Assembly (NCBI GenBank): GCA_913019965.1
Contig: CAJVZR010000022.1
Location: forward strand, 1-54,782
Direction of reading: 5' to 3'
DNA length: 54,782 nucleotides
Source: an uncultured Oleispira sp.
GTDB lineage: Bacteria; Pseudomonadota; Gammaproteobacteria; Pseudomonadales; Oceanobacteraceae
This document shows, in pieces, positions 35,181 through 42,959 of this stretch. A model generated the notes under the pieces. That model did not search any database, was not told the DNA's origin, and saw only the letters and a list, made by a program, of their open reading frames with translations. A program made the translations under genes and the position numbers. The number at the start of each line of letters is the position of its first letter. Within the stretch, counting starts at the first letter, position 1.

Positions 35181-37112
35181 TTACAGTAAATGGTCTTTTT
35201 CGTAATAGGTATAGCCTTGCATGCTAGCGTTGAACGTATTCATCATTTGCTGGCGTTCACGGGCACTAATACGCCCCTCGTTCACGGCGCCCTCTAATTT
35301 ATTTCGGTAGCGCAACTTCATTTCCCAAGGCTGGTACTCCACATAACCCAAAACATCCTCAATGGTATCACCATGAATTTCTTTGACGAATTCATAGCCA
35401 CCGTCTTCACGTAAACGAATGCTGGCAACATTGGTATCACCAAACAAATTGTGTAAGTCCCCAAGGGTCTCTTGATAAGCACCGACTAAGAACACTCCCA
35501 TATAATACTCTTCGCTTTCCTTCAAAGAATGCACAGGCAAGGTAGTATCAAATTCGCGATCGGTGGAAATGAATCGATCTATTTTCCCATCACAATCACA
35601 CGTAATGTCCGCTAAGACAGCACGACGATCTGGGGCTTCATTTAATCGATGCACTGGCATGACAGGGAACATTTGATCAATGGCCCAGCTATCCGGTAAT
35701 GATTGAAACAGACTAAAATTTCCATAATAAATATCCGCCAGAGATTCATCGAACCCTTCTAGCTCTTTAGGGATTTGGTCCATTTCTAGCAACAAAGATT
35801 TAATATCCCGCAGTACATGTAGAAATAGATTTTCAGCTTCAGCGCGAGTACGCAATCCTATCTGACCGCGCTTAAATAACTCACGAACTTCATCACGGTA
35901 ATAATGCGCATCATTAAAACACTCCTGTAGCCTAGCCGGTTTCAAATACTCAAAGATACTGCGCATATTATCGAGTAACTCATGCCCTGAATCATTGGAC
36001 TGCTGTATCTCGATAGGCTCAAAACGCGTTACGTCCAAGATGTTAAACAATAATATCGACGAATACGCGACAGTGGCACGACCGGATTCAGTAACAATAG
36101 TAGGATGACTGATGCCATAACCGTCGAGTGTCGACATAATGGTTTCAACCACGTCTTCACAATATTCATCTAAGGAATAGTTTCGGCTTTGGCTTTCTTG
36201 TGAATGCGCCCCAGTGTAATCAACTGCTAAACCACCGCCCAGATCGATAAAATTCATCGCGGCACCTTCGTTACACAAGTCGGCGTAATAACGACAAGCT
36301 TCGTTGACGCCACCGCGAATATCGCGAATATTTGGTATTTGAGAGCCGAGATGACAATGCAACAATTGCAGACAATGCAACATATCATTATCTCTTAGCA
36401 CATCAACAACTTGAATTATTTGACTGGCTGACAAACCAAAGACACTGCGATCACCGCTGGTTGAGTTCCAATGACCACTCACTTTAGAGGTCATTTTTGC
36501 TCGAACACCAATCAAAGGCTCAATACCTAAAGCCATACTACGCTCAATAATAATCGGTAATTCTGATAGGGCCTCGATGACTACAAAGCAACGAGTACCT
36601 AACCTAACGGCTTGCAAAGCTAGATCAATAAACTCCTGATCTTTGTAGCCATTGCAAATCAACATCTGATCACTGCTATTATCGAGAGTTGATAATGCGG
36701 CGATCATTTCAGGCTTGCTACCTACCTCAAAACCATAATCATAACGCTCACCAAACTGAGCCACTTCCTCAACAATTTGCGCTTGCTGGTTAACTTTAAT
36801 TGGAAATACACCACGATACGAACCCTGATAGCCCAATCGCTTTATGATATTTCCAAAAGTCTCATTTAGATTACTAATACTGTGATCGATTATATTTTCA
36901 ATACGCAGTAGCGCTGGCATGTGCAAGTCGCGATCTCGCAAGCCTTCGATAACGTCCATCAAAGAAAGCCCTGAAGAAGAATCCCCCTTAGGGTTCTTGA
37001 TGACTACTTCACCTTCAGGACTGATGTCAAAATAACCATTGCCCCATTTTTTTATGCCGTAGGTATCTTTTGCTTGCCCGATACTCCACTCAATTCGCTG
37101 ATCTGTATTCAC
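35181..37112 (-). CDS. speA: Biosynthetic arginine decarboxylase, siderophore-linked copy
   Basis: A 643-aa PLP enzyme that converts arginine to agmatine and CO2. YRGVFPIKVNQQ holds the PLP lysine (Lys106), the HCHLGSQIPNIR and DLGGGLAVDY motifs shape the phosphate site, and CDCDGKID near residue 505 carries the active-site cysteine. It begins the unit with the phosphopantetheinyl transferase and MATE genes, and shares its control region, with two Fur-box-like sites, with the plus-strand acyltransferase/aguA/aguB/sip unit. A close paralogue lies at 42960-44873. Its context points to iron-dependent supply of agmatine for siderophore spermidine. Confidence 0.94.
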   Translation of the reverse strand: MNTDQRIEWSIGQAKDTYGIKKWGNGYFDISPEGEVVIKNPKGDSSSGLSLMDVIEGLRDRDLHMPALLRIENIIDHSISNLNETFGNIIKRLGYQGSYRGVFPIKVNQQAQIVEEVAQFGERYDYGFEVGSKPEMIAALSTLDNSSDQMLICNGYKDQEFIDLALQAVRLGTRCFVVIEALSELPIIIERSMALGIEPLIGVRAKMTSKVSGHWNSTSGDRSVFGLSASQIIQVVDVLRDNDMLHCLQLLHCHLGSQIPNIRDIRGGVNEACRYYADLCNEGAAMNFIDLGGGLAVDYTGAHSQESQSRNYSLDEYCEDVVETIMSTLDGYGISHPTIVTESGRATVAYSSILLFNILDVTRFEPIEIQQSNDSGHELLDNMRSIFEYLKPARLQECFNDAHYYRDEVRELFKRGQIGLRTRAEAENLFLHVLRDIKSLLLEMDQIPKELEGFDESLADIYYGNFSLFQSLPDSWAIDQMFPVMPVHRLNEAPDRRAVLADITCDCDGKIDRFISTDREFDTTLPVHSLKESEEYYMGVFLVGAYQETLGDLHNLFGDTNVASIRLREDGGYEFVKEIHGDTIEDVLGYVEYQPWEMKLRYRNKLEGAVNEGRISARERQQMMNTFNASMQGYTYYEKDHLL

Positions 37113-37180
37113 ATTATTACCAGTTCAAGTTTCTACACCTATCATCCACTGCAAGGCTTTAAGAAAGTATTAACGGGACA

Positions 37181-37220
37181 AGGGTGGCCACACAATCCAT
37201 GCAATCCAACCTGCCACCCT
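37181..37220 (-). promoter_or_regulatory. Inverted repeat in the leader of siderophore-linked speA
   Basis: AGGGTGGC and GCCACCCT are perfect 8-bp inverted copies separated by 24 bases, 69-108 bases upstream of the speA start and between it and the nearer Fur-box-like site. It may be an mRNA leader hairpin; no T-run follows, so not a plain terminator. Confidence 0.55.
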
Positions 37221-37230
37221 ATGAGCGAAT

Positions 37231-37249
37231 GATAATGGTTAGCATTTAG
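37231..37249. promoter_or_regulatory. Fur-box-like site, speA side
   Basis: GATAATGGTTAGCATTTAG matches the Fur consensus at 13 of 19 positions by eye. It lies about 120 bp upstream of the speA start and probably controls the minus-strand unit. Confidence 0.65.
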
Positions 37250-37309
37250 ATTTACTAGATAATAAACAAAATTAATTTAATTATTTTCAGTACCCCCCTC
37301 AACCCACTT

Positions 37310-37328
37310 GCAATTGATAATCATTATT
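37310..37328. promoter_or_regulatory. Fur-box-like site, acyltransferase/aguA side
   Basis: GCAATTGATAATCATTATT matches the Fur consensus at 15 of 19 positions by eye, with an intact GATAATCATTAT core. It covers the -35 element of the plus-strand promoter, the classic position for Fur repression. Confidence 0.8.
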
Positions 37329-37342
37329 ATTCGTGACATAAT
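37314..37342 (+). promoter_or_regulatory. Sigma70-like promoter for the acyltransferase-aguA-aguB-sip unit
   Basis: TTGATA (-35, 37314-37319), 17-base spacer and CATAAT (-10, 37337-37342). It overlaps the better of the two Fur-box-like sites. It implies a leader of about 125 bases before the ATG at 37474. Confidence 0.6.
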
Positions 37343-37473
37343 CCGCCGCCTTTACTGACAGGGCCATTAAGAAATGAAGAGATGTCTGAGATTTTAATAA
37401 TGAACAGGTTACGCCTACCCTGCTCACATATTTTCCAACTTAATAACTTTTTCTAATTAATGAGGATAAAACC

Positions 37474-38733
37474 ATGAATGCTTCCCTGCCACGAAATCCC
37501 CAAGTGCTGGATACTAGCCAATCAAGAATCAAAGTCTTAGATTTCTATCGAGGAATTTGTGTCATGTTTATGCCTTTGGTACATTTTTTTTATTTTTATG
37601 GGACTGCCGACTTTACCGAAAGCCCAATCGGCTTATCATTTGAATTGCTAACGATCTGGATCGCAGCAACGATTTATTTATCATCCGTACTCATTCTATT
37701 AACGCCAAAAGCAACCGGTACCCAGAATCTCAAACGCATATTAATTCTTTTCGTCATCGGCTATGCCCTAATATTAGGTTGTGTGCACGGACTCGAATAC
37801 CAAGTAGAAATGACCCATGAAGTATTACTCGGAAGTGTTTGCTGCTTCGTCTTTTTAATGGGAATCTTTATCGCTTTAGCTGGAAGCAAAAATTTATCAC
37901 TGTCGATTAAAAGAGGCTTATTATTATTTTTAGCAGGCTATGCTCTGAATTTCTTCCGCAGCTCACTTCCTATGTGGCTTTCATTGGAATTCGGCCTAGT
38001 CACTCAAGAGGAATTAGGAGACGGCAATCCAATCTATGAATTGTTAGTGGTTGATATTCTACAATTTGCGGGCATTGCCTTTATTATCTGTAGCCTGATA
38101 CGTCACTACCTGCCTAATCCAAAATATTGGCTGGCCATCGCACTTGGCCTTGCTTTCGTTTCGCCCTACGCCTGGGACACTCATACAGGGAATGTTTTCG
38201 CCAATGAAATACTTAAGCTGCTTGCAGGAAATATTGCGGAAGGTGCTTTCTTTCCACAGCTTCCATGGTTAGCTTATGCCATTTCGGGTATGGCATTTGG
38301 CCACTGGATGAAGCATGCTGATGATTTAAATGGCTTTTTAAAGAAGTCTGCCTGGTTTAGTCTCGCGGCCACATTAGCGGGTATTTCTATTATCTTTACC
38401 AATGTTGATTATCATAGCGGAGATTCCATGCGCGCTGGTCCCGGTGCCGTTATTGCGATCAGTGGATTCACCGCTCTTACAATTTTCTTATTTCATGTGA
38501 TTGTCGAAAAAGTACCTCACAATCCGGTATTCGACTTTTGGTACTTGTGGAGCAAGCACATTACAACCATATACGTTGTTCATTGGTTATTAATTGGCTG
38601 GGGGCTCATGTATTTTGGCTTCCGTACTCTAAGTGGAACAGGCTTCTTGGTGACTTTGCTAGCCCTCTATATACTGACTCACTTCCTATCAACTGGTTGG
38701 GTTAGATTTAAACCTAATCAGAATAAACAATAG
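37474..38733 (+). CDS. Acyltransferase-like polytopic membrane protein (DUF1624/HGSNAT-like)
   Basis: A 419-aa membrane protein with about ten hydrophobic helices. The start SRIKVLDFYRGICVMFMPLVHFF has the R-x-x-x-x-D-x-x-RG plus late His pattern of the DUF1624/heparan-glucosaminide acetyltransferase-like group. Those proteins transfer acyl groups across a membrane, but the substrate here is unknown. ATG with GAGGAT upstream. First gene of the plus-strand unit with aguA (21-bp gap), aguB and a siderophore-interacting protein, behind a Fur-box-like site. A role in siderophore or polyamine acylation or transport is inference. It is not closely similar to the DUF418 protein at the other end of the unit, although both begin with D-x-x-RG. 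Confidence 0.55.
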   Translation: MNASLPRNPQVLDTSQSRIKVLDFYRGICVMFMPLVHFFYFYGTADFTESPIGLSFELLTIWIAATIYLSSVLILLTPKATGTQNLKRILILFVIGYALILGCVHGLEYQVEMTHEVLLGSVCCFVFLMGIFIALAGSKNLSLSIKRGLLLFLAGYALNFFRSSLPMWLSLEFGLVTQEELGDGNPIYELLVVDILQFAGIAFIICSLIRHYLPNPKYWLAIALGLAFVSPYAWDTHTGNVFANEILKLLAGNIAEGAFFPQLPWLAYAISGMAFGHWMKHADDLNGFLKKSAWFSLAATLAGISIIFTNVDYHSGDSMRAGPGAVIAISGFTALTIFLFHVIVEKVPHNPVFDFWYLWSKHITTIYVVHWLLIGWGLMYFGFRTLSGTGFLVTLLALYILTHFLSTGWVRFKPNQNKQ

Positions 38734-38754
38734 CTCAGCATCAAGGGTGTTATT

Positions 38755-39777
38755 ATGACTTTCCGCTTACCGCCAGAATGGTATCCACAAGATGCTGTGA
38801 TGCTGACTTGGCCCCATGCAGATACCGACTGGGCTCCCTACCTGAATGAAGTAGAGCCCGTATACATTGAAATTGCCAGCCAGATATTAAAGCGCCAGTC
38901 TTTAGTAGTAATCTGCCATAACAAGGTAGTTCAAACCCATATTCAAGCACTTTTAAATCATGACCAGCTCTATACCTTTGTCATTCCCTGCAACGATACT
39001 TGGGCAAGGGATCATGGCCCAATCACACTCGTCAATGAACAAAAACATACCCAGTTATTGGATTTTGTTTTTAATGGCTGGGGCAATAAATACGAGTCTT
39101 CGCTGGATAATGCGATTAATAAAAGCTTATTAAAGCAGCCAACAATACAAGCTTCATATGAAGCCGTTAATCTAGTTCTGGAAGGCGGTGGTATTGAAGT
39201 TGATGATAATGGCCACTTATTAACCACAGAGCAATGTTTACTAAACCCAAATCGCAACCCTAAATACTCTCGTGAGAAAATTGAGTTTGAACTTAAACAG
39301 CGCTTACAATGCCAAAAAGTACTGTGGTTAAAACATGGTTATTTAGCGGGCGATGATACCGATTCCCATATCGATACCTTGGCTCGGCTTGCTCCACATA
39401 ACACCATAACGTATGTGCAGTGTTCTGATGAGAATGACGAACACTTTGATGAATTAAATAAAATGGAACAAGAGCTTAAAGCTCTGCGTACCTGCGATAA
39501 CGAGGCATTCAATTTAATTCCATTGCCCATGCCGATTGCTTGCTTTAACCAAGAAGGTGAGCGTCTACCCGCCACTTATGCTAACTTTCTAATAATTAAT
39601 GGTGCAGTACTACTGCCAACATATCGCCAATCAGAAATGGATAACCGAGCTTTAACTCAAATTGAAAAAGTATTTCCGCAGCACGACATTATTACCGTAG
39701 ATTGTCTGCCACTTATCCAACAATTTGGCAGTTTACATTGCATCAGCATGCAGTTACCCCAGGGATTCTTATTATGA
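38755..39777 (+). CDS. aguA: Agmatine deiminase
   Basis: A 340-aa enzyme of the guanidino-group-modifying (peptidylarginine deiminase-like) superfamily: agmatine plus water to N-carbamoylputrescine and ammonia. Motifs in order: DTWARDHGP (Asp), VLEGGGIEVD, GDDTDSHIDTLAR (catalytic His) and GSLHCISMQ (nucleophile Cys329). Its stop overlaps the aguB start by four bases (ATGA), so the two successive enzymes are translationally coupled. It uses the agmatine made by the speA gene transcribed in the opposite direction 1.6 kb away. Confidence 0.95.
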   Translation: MTFRLPPEWYPQDAVMLTWPHADTDWAPYLNEVEPVYIEIASQILKRQSLVVICHNKVVQTHIQALLNHDQLYTFVIPCNDTWARDHGPITLVNEQKHTQLLDFVFNGWGNKYESSLDNAINKSLLKQPTIQASYEAVNLVLEGGGIEVDDNGHLLTTEQCLLNPNRNPKYSREKIEFELKQRLQCQKVLWLKHGYLAGDDTDSHIDTLARLAPHNTITYVQCSDENDEHFDELNKMEQELKALRTCDNEAFNLIPLPMPIACFNQEGERLPATYANFLIINGAVLLPTYRQSEMDNRALTQIEKVFPQHDIITVDCLPLIQQFGSLHCISMQLPQGFLL

Positions 39778-40682
39778 CAACGACACTTAAAACAGCGTTA
39801 GTTCAACAAAGTAAATCGGCTGATTTAAACAAGAATTTTACCGACAGCTTAAATGCTATCCGTCAAGCAGCCGAGGCAGGAGCAAAGCTGATTGTATTAC
39901 AAGAACTGCACCGTTCGTTGTATTTTTGCCAGCAAGAAGAGGTTGATGCTTTCGATTTGGCAGAGTCCATTCCCGGCCCATCTACCAACACCTTAGGGGA
40001 ATTAGCGAAATCACTTAATGTGGTTATAGTTGCATCGCTGTTCGAAAAGCGTGCTGCAGGTTTATACCACAATACTGCCGTAGTATTGGATGCAGATGGC
40101 AGTATTGCCGGCAAGTATCGCAAGATGCATATCCCAGATGACCCTGGCTTTTACGAGAAATTTTATTTCACTCCTGGAGATATCGGCTTCGAGCCGATTC
40201 AAACCCGCGTGGGTAAATTAGGCGTGCTGGTTTGTTGGGATCAATGGTTTCCGGAAGCGGCTCGCTTAATGGCATTAGCGGGAGCAGAAGTATTAATTTA
40301 TCCAACAGCCATTGGTTGGGACCCTCGCGACGATGCCGCAGAGCAGAAGCGCCAACTTGATGCTTGGGTAATCAGTCAGCGCGCCCACGCTGTGGCGAAC
40401 GGCGTCCCTGTACTTAGCTGTAACCGAGTAGGTCATGAAGTGGATCCAGGGCCAAATGGCGAAATAAACAAAGCGGGGCCCGGCATCAATTTTTGGGGAC
40501 ACAGTTTTATTACTGGACCTCAGGGTGAGTTTTTAGCCGTGGCCAGTGAAGACAAAGAAGAAATTCTTTTCGCCGATGTGGATTTAAATCACAGCGAAAA
40601 TGTACGCCGTATCTGGCCATTTATGCGCGATCGTCGTATTGATCATTATCAGGACCTGATGAAAATTTATCGTGATGACTGA
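39774..40682 (+). CDS. aguB: N-carbamoylputrescine amidase
   Basis: A 302-aa nitrilase-superfamily enzyme that hydrolyses N-carbamoylputrescine to putrescine, CO2 and ammonia. The catalytic triad is visible as Glu44 (LQELH), Lys117 (YRKMHIPDD) and Cys154 (VCWDQWFPEA). The true start is the ATG overlapping the aguA stop; a longer reading frame starting inside aguA is not supported. Completes the arginine-to-putrescine route begun by SpeA and AguA. Putrescine is the acceptor for the carboxyspermidine dehydrogenases encoded on the other strand. Confidence 0.95.
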   Translation: MTTTLKTALVQQSKSADLNKNFTDSLNAIRQAAEAGAKLIVLQELHRSLYFCQQEEVDAFDLAESIPGPSTNTLGELAKSLNVVIVASLFEKRAAGLYHNTAVVLDADGSIAGKYRKMHIPDDPGFYEKFYFTPGDIGFEPIQTRVGKLGVLVCWDQWFPEAARLMALAGAEVLIYPTAIGWDPRDDAAEQKRQLDAWVISQRAHAVANGVPVLSCNRVGHEVDPGPNGEINKAGPGINFWGHSFITGPQGEFLAVASEDKEEILFADVDLNHSENVRRIWPFMRDRRIDHYQDLMKIYRDD

Positions 40683-40748
40683 TCTCCCTAGATAAGAAAC
40701 ATCCGAGCTTTCCCACGCTTCGTCATAATGTTTTAAAGGTTATTATTC

Positions 40749-41516
40749 ATGTCCAGAGATCTGCCTTATCGCTTAACAGTAAACCAAAGCCAACGTATCA
40801 GTCCAAATATGCAGCGTATCACTTTGCAAGGAAAAGACTTAGCGGAATTTCCAACAGGTTATGAAGGCAGCTATATAAAACTTCTATTTCCGGTTGAAAA
40901 AACTGCCAAAGTTATCATGCGTACATACACAATACGCAAGTTCTCGCTGCATGACTTGTCACTTGATATAGACTTGGTATTACACGGTGAGCAGGGGAAT
41001 GATTCTGGGCCAGCATCGAGTTGGGCTGCTATGACTAAGCCCGGAGATAGCATACAAATACTTGGTCCTGGCAGGGTCAAAATTGTTTCTTTAGAAGCAG
41101 ATTGGTTTTTCTTCGCCGGTGATATGACGGCTTTACCAGCGATCAGTTACCAGCTGGAACAATTACCGGCTGATGCAAAAGGCCATGCGGTTATTGAAAT
41201 TAATTCTGAGCAGGATCAGCAATCACTGAAGAAACCTGAAGGTATCAATATTTTATGGGTGATTAATTCGCACCCAGATACTAACAACACAGTGCTAAGC
41301 GATGCGGTCAAAACACGGCCTTGGTTACCTGGAATCCCTTCTATTTGGGCCGCTTGTGAATTCAGCAATATGCGTTTATTACGCACCTACTTTAAAAAAG
41401 ATAAACAAGTTTCTCGCGATCAACTGTATATCAGCAGCTACTGGAAAATGGGGCAATCTGAAGATAAGCACAAGGTCATAAAAAAACAAGACGCGATGGC
41501 TGAAGATTCTAATTAA
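40749..41516 (+). CDS. Siderophore-interacting protein, FAD-dependent ferric-siderophore reductase
   Basis: A 255-aa member of the SIP/ViuB/YqjH family, cytoplasmic flavoproteins that reduce ferric siderophores to release iron. MRTYTIR is the FAD-binding RxYTxR motif, FFAGDMTALPAI the NAD(P)H-side motif and SSYWKMGQSEDKH the C-terminal signature. 66 bp after aguB, with AAAGG before the ATG; the last gene of the plus-strand unit. It converges with the DUF418 gene. This is the only iron-release function in the window. Confidence 0.92.
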   Translation: MSRDLPYRLTVNQSQRISPNMQRITLQGKDLAEFPTGYEGSYIKLLFPVEKTAKVIMRTYTIRKFSLHDLSLDIDLVLHGEQGNDSGPASSWAAMTKPGDSIQILGPGRVKIVSLEADWFFFAGDMTALPAISYQLEQLPADAKGHAVIEINSEQDQQSLKKPEGINILWVINSHPDTNNTVLSDAVKTRPWLPGIPSIWAACEFSNMRLLRTYFKKDKQVSRDQLYISSYWKMGQSEDKHKVIKKQDAMAEDSN

Positions 41517-41540
41517 TCTCACAGCCCCGCGTAAAATTGA

Positions 41541-42647
41541 TTAGCGACGAAACGGTTGGCGCTGCCAATAATATAAGCTTCGCCATAACCATTCCACTGG
41601 GCCAAATTTAAGTTTATCCATCAATATCGACCCTATACATAGTTGCAATCCCCAAACTCCAATTACCACCCCAAATTGCTGCAGAAAATCCAGCTCTAAT
41701 GATCTTAAATTTAAAAACAACGGATAGAAAAGCAATACCGATATCAAGGTTTGCAACAGGTAATGTGTCAACGCCGCACGACCTATGGCCTGCAATCTCA
41801 TTTGCAACCACGGAAGCTTATTCGACTGGCTCCATAATACAATAATACCAATGTAAGACAGTGCCTGAAGAATTGAAGCAAGGTTGTTCAGATCAACAAA
41901 AATACCATAAGCTGTACCCATAAATAATGCCGCACCTTGCAAAGCCAGTCCGAAAACAAGCCCCCAGATAGCCCAGTTACGGTAACTTTTTAAGGATGAT
42001 TTGCCTAAAACATAACCAACCTTATACAAGGCCATACCAATTAACATATTGGCCAAAGAAAGCGTGAAATATTTAATGAGTTTTAAATGTTCAAAACTTA
42101 AACTCGAAATAGTAGCGGCAATGCTGCTGTCGTAATAGTGTGCGCTTAGTGCAGGCCCTACATACAAAATACAAATAAAGTATAAAGGGACACTGAGGAA
42201 AATTAGTGTTCTAGCGTTAAGCCTTCTGAGTGGATACAGTAGAAAGCCAGACACTGCATAGACAAACAATATATCGCCATACCAGACAAGAAGGTGCAAT
42301 ACACCAAGAATCATTAACCAGAAATTACGTCGGTAAAAAATACTTAAAGAGTTTATTCCTTTTTGATCCAGTTTCTCTGTAATTAAAATAATGCTGGCAC
42401 CAAAAAGAAACGAGAATAGCGTCATCATTTTCTGTGAAAAAAACACTTGAACAATCGTATAAATGGTAAGCATTAAGTGGCCATATAAAAATGACCCAAG
42501 ACCATTTTCCATCGTAGGAAAATACTCTCCTAATTGGCTATAAAATTCTATTTGACCCGTCTCTGAATAAGCAAACAATGTAATGTTAATTGCAAAAATA
42601 CCAAGTAAAGCAATACCACGAATTAAATCCAGCTGAACAATCCTCAT
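41541..42647 (-). CDS. DUF418 family polytopic membrane protein
   Basis: A 368-aa membrane protein with about nine hydrophobic helices. The N-terminal VQLDLIRGIALLGIFAINI and the C-terminal FGPVEWLWRSLYYWQRQPF are typical of DUF418/YeiB-type proteins; function unknown, with proposed transport or acyl transfer roles. It converges with the sip gene, 24 bp apart, and has a Fur-box-like site about 110 bp upstream, so it probably belongs to the same iron-controlled set. Confidence 0.82.
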   Translation of the reverse strand: MRIVQLDLIRGIALLGIFAINITLFAYSETGQIEFYSQLGEYFPTMENGLGSFLYGHLMLTIYTIVQVFFSQKMMTLFSFLFGASIILITEKLDQKGINSLSIFYRRNFWLMILGVLHLLVWYGDILFVYAVSGFLLYPLRRLNARTLIFLSVPLYFICILYVGPALSAHYYDSSIAATISSLSFEHLKLIKYFTLSLANMLIGMALYKVGYVLGKSSLKSYRNWAIWGLVFGLALQGAALFMGTAYGIFVDLNNLASILQALSYIGIIVLWSQSNKLPWLQMRLQAIGRAALTHYLLQTLISVLLFYPLFLNLRSLELDFLQQFGVVIGVWGLQLCIGSILMDKLKFGPVEWLWRSLYYWQRQPFRR

Positions 42648-42959
42648 CCTTTATTTCTCATCCTTATTACTTCCAGAAATTGATTCTACTTTTTCACTCA
42701 CCGTATAATATATCGATTGAACGTCGATATTTTTTTTGCTCAAAATCCATAAACGCAATTGAGAATCATTACTATCTATAAGTAAGAGAAGATTGTCAAT
42801 AACAATCAAGAAAATGCAGTTCCAAGGATGCCAGAACAGGCGTTATGATCGGCAGATCATGCTTAAAGCGAATAATTTAGTCGTTAGTATGAGTCGTTGA
42901 AGGAAGACATATAATTCCCCCCCCGAGAACTGATTGAAGCACCTTTCTAAGAAGCCGAA
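42648..42959. other. 312-bp intergenic region between DUF418 and speA copy 1
   Basis: Holds the Fur-box-like site listed separately, a small inverted repeat GATTGT/ACAATC (42791-42807) and TGATC/GATCA (near 42848). I see no gene in it. Confidence 0.6.
42755..42773 (-). promoter_or_regulatory. Fur-box-like site before the DUF418 gene
   Basis: GCAATTGAGAATCATTACT matches the Fur consensus at 13 of 19 positions by eye and shares GCAATTGA.AATCATTA with the site at 37310. Confidence 0.65.

Larger units (their letters stand above)
37113..37473. other. 361-bp divergent control region between speA and the acyltransferase-like gene
   Basis: Contains two Fur-box-like sites, a sigma70-like promoter for the plus-strand unit and an inverted repeat in the speA leader, each listed separately. 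No small gene was seen in it. Confidence 0.8.

Noticed and set aside
39702..39773. Upstream extension of aguB
   Set aside because: It lies inside aguA in another frame; the ATG overlapping the aguA stop gives the normal family N-terminus.
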